This document shows, piece after piece, positions 61,202 to 64,000 of a stretch of 64,000 nucleotides of DNA (the stretch's first letter is position 1; every line of letters starts with the position of its first letter). A model generated the notes under the pieces. The model made no database searches and was not told where the DNA came from. It saw only the letters and a list, made by a program, of their open reading frames with translations. A program made the position numbers and the translations under genes. The DNA comes from Mesostigma viride. Taxonomy: Eukaryota; Streptophyta; Mesostigmatophyceae; Mesostigmatales; Mesostigmataceae. The stretch is from the NCBI GenBank assembly GCA_009746045.1, contig RPFO01000310.1, forward strand, positions 2,617,692 through 2,681,691, written 5' to 3'.

Positions 61202-64000
61202 ACTTACTAACCCCCCCCCCCTCCCCGTCTTTCACTGTGAGTATGTCTGGTGTGTGTGTCCGTGGGGGGTATGTGTGATGTGTGTGTCCGTGGGGGGTGT
61301 ATCCCTGGGGGGGGGATGCACGTGTGTGTCTATGTGTGGCGACTGTGTGTGTCTGTGCGGGCATGTGTCTTATGTGTTCCTCTTTGTGTGTATGTGTGTG
61401 CATTTGTTCTTGTTTATGCCTGCACGTGTTCGCATTCTCTTTCCTTGTCGTCTCTCACACACGCATCTATTTTTACTGCCACTGCCGACTATAACCAAAT
61501 TTCCCTGGACGGTGTTTGTGTGACGCCAGGTCGGCCGGCAGTATGTGGAGTATCTGCTGGCGGCCAAGCGCTATGAGGAGGCGGCCCGCCTGTGCCCCAA
61601 GTTGCTGCGGGGGGTGGCATCCACCTGGGAGAGGTGAGAAGGGGGTACCGTGGACCATAGTTAATACAGTAAACAGAAGTGCTGTGAGGGGTGAGATAGC
61701 GAATGGGCATCCTCAGGCGTCTGTAAAGTTTTTGTCATTGTAGCTGTTGCCGGGTGGTGGCATTTACGTGGGAGAAGAGGTGAGATGAAAGGGGGTGTTA
61801 TGGATCAATTTCAATGCAGGAAACACAAGTTTCGGCGGGGGTGACTTCAATTCGAACATGCATTATGAATAGGGAGTTGGTGGCCTGTTGGTATTGTACT
61901 AGGTTCTCGTGTATGGTTAGTTAGCCATCCCCGTGTAATCAAGCGGATTCAAGCTGTGTGAGGGTGGCTTTCAAGGGTGAGGCAGATTCCAACCCTCACA
62001 GAAGGGAGAAGCACCGCATCCTAAACATATACTGCAAATGATTCCGAGTTGTGAGCATACGAACTCGTACTGTAGTAGCCGAGTGAAATTCATGGTATAC
62101 CTTGCTATCCCATTGTTCCAAGAGAATTACAATAATTGATGCAAGTAGGTAAGTGCCTTTTGTTTTAACTTTTCCTGATAACGGTGGCGAGTTTGGCTGT
62201 ATAGGCACGGGGAGTCATCTGCTGATAAAGTGGGCGCGTTGTCATTGTGCCTTTCTTGGCTGGCCCGTCTTCAGGCGTTCATGTGCAAGGCTGCTGTTTC
62301 TGTTATGCTGGGCGCACTATGTGATGCGCTGTTGATGAGATCCGGTGTTCGGTATGCATGGGATGGCCTCCGAGGGCCGGTTGTACCGTATGGTGGGGCA
62401 TGCCAGTTGCAGTTCCGAATCCTGCGTGGTCAGAACTTCTGCATTGTTCTGTGATAATGAGCCTGCCTTGCAGCATGCCTTCCTGTCTTCAATGTGGCCT
62501 CTTTTCCTAATAAGGGTTTCCATGTGATCCAGTGTAGTTCGAGCATAGTATCATTTGATGGTAGCTTTCCGTGCACTTGCTGGGCGTTGAATTTCGCCTA
62601 TGCTTGTTTTTTGACAAACGTCACCCACCCAACCACCCAAAACATTGGGGTTCTGTGTGCAGATTCGTGTTTCATTTCGCGCACTTGCGGCAGCTGCCCT
62701 GCCTGGCGCCACACATCCCGACGTCCAAGCCAGTGCTGAGGGACACCGCCTATGAGGTATAACAACAGTGTATAAAGACCTTGTACTGTTTCAGGTACTG
62801 TAGCTTCAAGCATGGCGTTGCCCAGCCGCTACTGAGGGACACCGCCTATGAGATATAAGAACAATGTATAAAGACCTTGAACTGTTTCAAGTGCTGTATG
62901 TTCAAGTATTTTTCAAGCACCGCTACTGAGGGACACCGCAGATGAGGTGTTGATTGATTGGAAGCAAGTGCCTTATGTGGAGGGGAATGAAGGGTTTATA
63001 GGCTTTAGTTTCTTATTTGGGGTCCTTTGAGGTTACCTTTGTCCCCTAACTGTTTCCAGCATGCAAGCTTGTCATTAGCATGCATGTTGTTTGAAGCGGA
63101 TATTGGGCCGACTTACAGACTTTACGACTAGCAAGCAGTCATTTTGCTCCTTGTTAGGTTTTGGGGAAGGGGTTGCTTGCTTGTGGTGCGCCATGCTCGC
63201 TTTTCCTCCTAGAACAACAGTCGGCTACGGCTTCGCAAGGGTGTAGCGCTCTCTGGTATGTAAGATAAACCAACGCTGCTATGTAAAATAAACCATTTCC
63301 CATCATCCTCTTATATGATAGACTATGAAATCGGTCATCGTATCTGCCAATGTCCTGGCTGCTGAGGAGTTGTTGACGGCTGACGGCATACCTGCCATCT
63401 GCACACTGTTAAACTTGTCGAGCTGCTTGGGCTCTCACTTTCTGCCACTCGTTTCTATTTATAGATCGGTATTGTTTATCAAAGCCAATGTAGCGCACAT
63501 CTATCCCTGTGTTTTATTTCTGGCATTTGTTCATCCAGCATCGCCATGACGCCAGGTTGTGCTCAACCTACACATGCAGCGGCTTCAATATGTTCTCCAT
63601 ATAGTACATAGTACATAGTGCATAGTATAGTTTATTGTATATTGTACATAGTATACAGTATATAGTATATTGTACATAATATATGGTATACTGTGCATTG
63701 CATATTGTATATTGTATATTGTATATTGTACATAGTACATTGTATACTATATGTTCTCCATGTAGTAGTTGTAGTTGTAGTTGTAGTTGTAGTTGTAGTT
63801 GTAGTTGTAGTTGTAGTTGTAGTTGTAGTTGTAGTTGTAGTTGTAGTTGTAGTTGTAGTTGTAGTTGTAGTTGTAGTTGTAGTTGTAGTTGTAGTTGTAG
63901 TTGTAGTTGTAGTTGTAGTTGTAGTTGTAGTTGTAGTTGTAGTTGTAGTTGTAGTTGTAGTTGTAGTTGTAGTTGTAGTTGTAGTTGTAGTTGTAGTTGT
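45736..64000 (+). CDS. VPS41: VPS41, HOPS complex subunit (3' end off the window)
   Basis: VPS41 is a HOPS subunit that tethers vesicles to vacuole/lysosome membranes and serves the AP-3 route. Exons: 45736-45927, 46326-46424, 47743-47799, 48721-48918, 50257-50312, 50905-50986, 51574-51760, 55678-55859, 57132-57206, 58136-58285, 60360-60416, 60987-61067, 61530-61633, 62663-62756. All have GT-AG and continuous phase, giving 538 codons (human 854). The acidic N-terminus leads into PHLKYHRLAG and LALGTHNGSVYLLD. The WD40-type propeller continues with EYIASCSDDGTVAVHSLY, GEGPVHATKWHGRFITWAND, VTVIIGW-like MTVIIGWADCVKVA, YVEVVAIFQTEYFIAGIAPYG and LLLILAYV. Then come DALTIHGYEHF, VVAKPRDADDHIAWLLE, KKFEQALEAAED, YVEYLLAAKRYEEAARLC and PVLRDTAYE, matching the human helical solenoid. 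The clathrin-repeat remainder and C-terminal RING lie to the right. The propeller carries a 35-residue low-complexity insert in exon 55678-55859. Confidence 0.95.
46766..46885. repeat. Telomere-repeat insertion between 34-bp direct repeats
   Basis: Direct repeats 46766-46799 and 46852-46885 are identical over 34 bp (start GCAGTTGGTGATACGG). Between them lie 52 bp: about four TTTAGGG units, a TTCAGGG variant, then a switch to two CCCTAAA units. It lies in VPS41 intron 2. Confidence 0.95.
48176..48335 (+). repeat. 10-bp minisatellite (GCATGGGTGT)n, ~16 copies
   Basis: Almost perfect decamer array in the VPS41 intron 47800-48720, responsible for spurious HAHPCTPM and CAWVCMGV frames. Confidence 0.95.
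48618..48640 (+). repeat. Duplicate splice acceptor upstream of a VPS41 exon
   Basis: GTGGTGCAG|ACGGCCTCCCTG at 48612-48632 duplicates the real GTGTGCAG|ACCGTCTCCCTG at 48713-48732, exactly 100 bp upstream. The shared block starts before it, at CATCCGG(G/T)CATG. Use of the upstream AG would shift the frame to a stop. Confidence 0.85.
51864..54314. mobile_element. 2.45-kb TIR element with TA target duplication
   Basis: Perfect 27-bp terminal inverted repeats at 51864-51890 and 54288-54314 (CTACCTCCGGGCC..., ending ATATCTAC) are flanked on both sides by TA (51862-51863, 54315-54316). TA target duplications and CTNCCTCCG ends recall Tc1/mariner-superfamily Stowaway-type elements. The inner half of the left TIR is repeated at about 51892-51915. 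No intact transposase frame is visible, so it is probably non-autonomous or decayed. It sits in the VPS41 intron 51761-55677. Confidence 0.85.
54763..55580 (+). repeat. 82-bp minisatellite, ten copies
   Basis: The unit starts CTGTCACTTGGTTTTCTGTG and contains AGGATTGCCCATATGTAATT. It lies in the same VPS41 intron as the TIR element and stops about 100 bp before the exon at 55678. Copies differ by only a few bases, so it is recent or homogenised. Confidence 0.93.
55955..55995 (+). repeat. Duplicate exon end of VPS41 exon 55678-55859
   Basis: ATGCAGAGAGGCCTGAG|GTGTGT repeats the real boundary CGGAGAGGCCTGAG|GTATGC, with the two GT donors 123 bp apart (55860 and 55983). The copy keeps an intact GT. 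Confidence 0.85.
56490..56832 (+). repeat. 22-23-bp minisatellite, about fifteen copies
   Basis: Unit TTAGTAAACGCAGCATTTTTCC with A/G/T variants at the fourth base, in the VPS41 intron 55860-57131. Confidence 0.93.
57265..57375 (+). repeat. Duplicate exon ends of VPS41 exon 57132-57206
   Basis: CACGGCTACAAACTCTTCCAG|GTACGTTACCGGTCC copies the real CACGGCTACGAGCACTTCCAG|GTACGTTACCGGTCC with donors 85 bp apart (57207, 57292). A weaker third vestige (TTACGGCTGCAAGCATTTCA) follows at about 57355. Confidence 0.9.
58484..59692 (+). repeat. 51-bp minisatellite, about 24 copies, between direct repeats
   Basis: The 51-bp unit (17 codons; plus-strand frame MAPSPLPSTMAPSTSPS) fills the VPS41 intron 58286-60359. 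Two unit types alternate (GGCTCC or GTTTCC). One copy near 59206 lacks one base, which shifts the long open frames and argues against coding. The array is bracketed by imperfect direct repeats with GCCGGGTGTGGCACCGCTG at about 58439 and 59703. Confidence 0.95.
61128..61470 (+). repeat. Low-complexity CA/GT and CT-rich tract
   Basis: (CA)n at about 61171-61200, a C run near 61211-61222, then GTGTGTG-rich DNA up to about 61460. It is the intron between VPS41 exons 60987-61067 and 61530-61633. Confidence 0.8.
61752..61850 (+). repeat. Duplicate exon end of VPS41 exon 61530-61633
   Basis: GGTGGCATTTACGTGGGAGA followed by AGAG|GTGAGA and AAAGGGGGT repeats the real GGTGGCATCCACCTGGGAGA|G|GTGAGAAGGGGGT. 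Donors lie at 61634 and 61780, and the homology continues for about 80 bp into the intron. Confidence 0.85.
62829..62960 (+). repeat. Two duplicate exon ends of VPS41 exon 62663-62756
   Basis: CTGAGGGACACCGCCTATGAG (real, donor 62757) recurs ending at 62852, where GT is mutated to AT, and at 62946 (CCGCAGATGAG|GTGTTG, GT kept). Spacing is 96 and 94 bp. The intronic TATAAAGACCTTG block is also copied. Confidence 0.92.
63590..63760 (+). repeat. AT-rich degenerate repeat (TACATAGTA / TATTGTATA)
   Basis: Short, imperfect TATTGTACATAGTA-like units precede the hexamer array at the right edge. This is presumed VPS41 intron. Confidence 0.75.
63763..64000 (+). repeat. Hexanucleotide microsatellite (TTGTAG)n, runs off the window
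   Basis: About 39 perfect TTGTAG units reach the last base. Within the presumed VPS41 intron; its total length is unknown. Confidence 0.95.

Overview
This window is nuclear DNA from an intron-rich eukaryote, most likely a green-lineage alga. The evidence is GT-AG introns, exons visibly richer in G+C than their introns, plant-type CCCTAAA/TTTAGGG repeats inside introns, and a first gene whose F-box + JmjC + aminoglycoside-phosphotransferase-like layout is that of plant JMJ21 (Arabidopsis At1g78280). I cannot name the species. I see no prokaryotic operons, CRISPR arrays, rRNA or tRNA.

Five protein-coding genes can be read, four of them spliced. From left to right they are: (1) a JMJ21-like F-box/JmjC/kinase-fold gene on the minus strand, 18307 down to beyond base 1; (2) Integrator subunit 5 (INTS5) on the plus strand, about 18931 to 35396, divergent from gene 1 across 623 bp; (3) a single-exon YOS1/IER3IP1 gene on the minus strand, 37004-37234, with an unidentified 63-codon ORF just upstream; (4) a FAM20/four-jointed-like secretory-pathway kinase on the minus strand, 39779-44692; (5) VPS41 of the HOPS complex on the plus strand, 45736 to beyond 64000, divergent from gene 4 across about 1 kb. 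Exons were joined by reading-phase continuity and by alignment from memory to the known families. Almost every junction keeps phase; the first two INTS5 exons and its penultimate donor are uncertain. Genes 1 and 2 are nuclear (chromatin/RNA, snRNA 3' processing). Genes 3 to 5 all belong to the secretory/endomembrane system, which may be coincidence.

Most of the sequence is intron, and the introns are loaded with minisatellites (units of 7 to 117 bp, some over 1 kb long), a 236-bp MITE, a 2.45-kb element with perfect 27-bp inverted repeats, interstitial telomere repeats and hairpins. Most long open frames in the window are minisatellite read-through, not genes.

The most unusual feature is a recurring pattern. 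In at least ten places in genes 1, 2 and 5, the exon-intron boundary itself (exon edge plus splice site) has been tandemly duplicated into the neighbouring intron, giving one to many extra splice-site copies 41 to 137 bp apart. Some copies have lost the GT or AG, others keep it intact, and in two cases the copied boundary sits in a minisatellite. This looks like a recurrent mode of intron growth and possibly a source of alternative splicing. A second notable event is a 52-bp head-to-head telomere-repeat insertion in a VPS41 intron, flanked by perfect 34-bp direct repeats.
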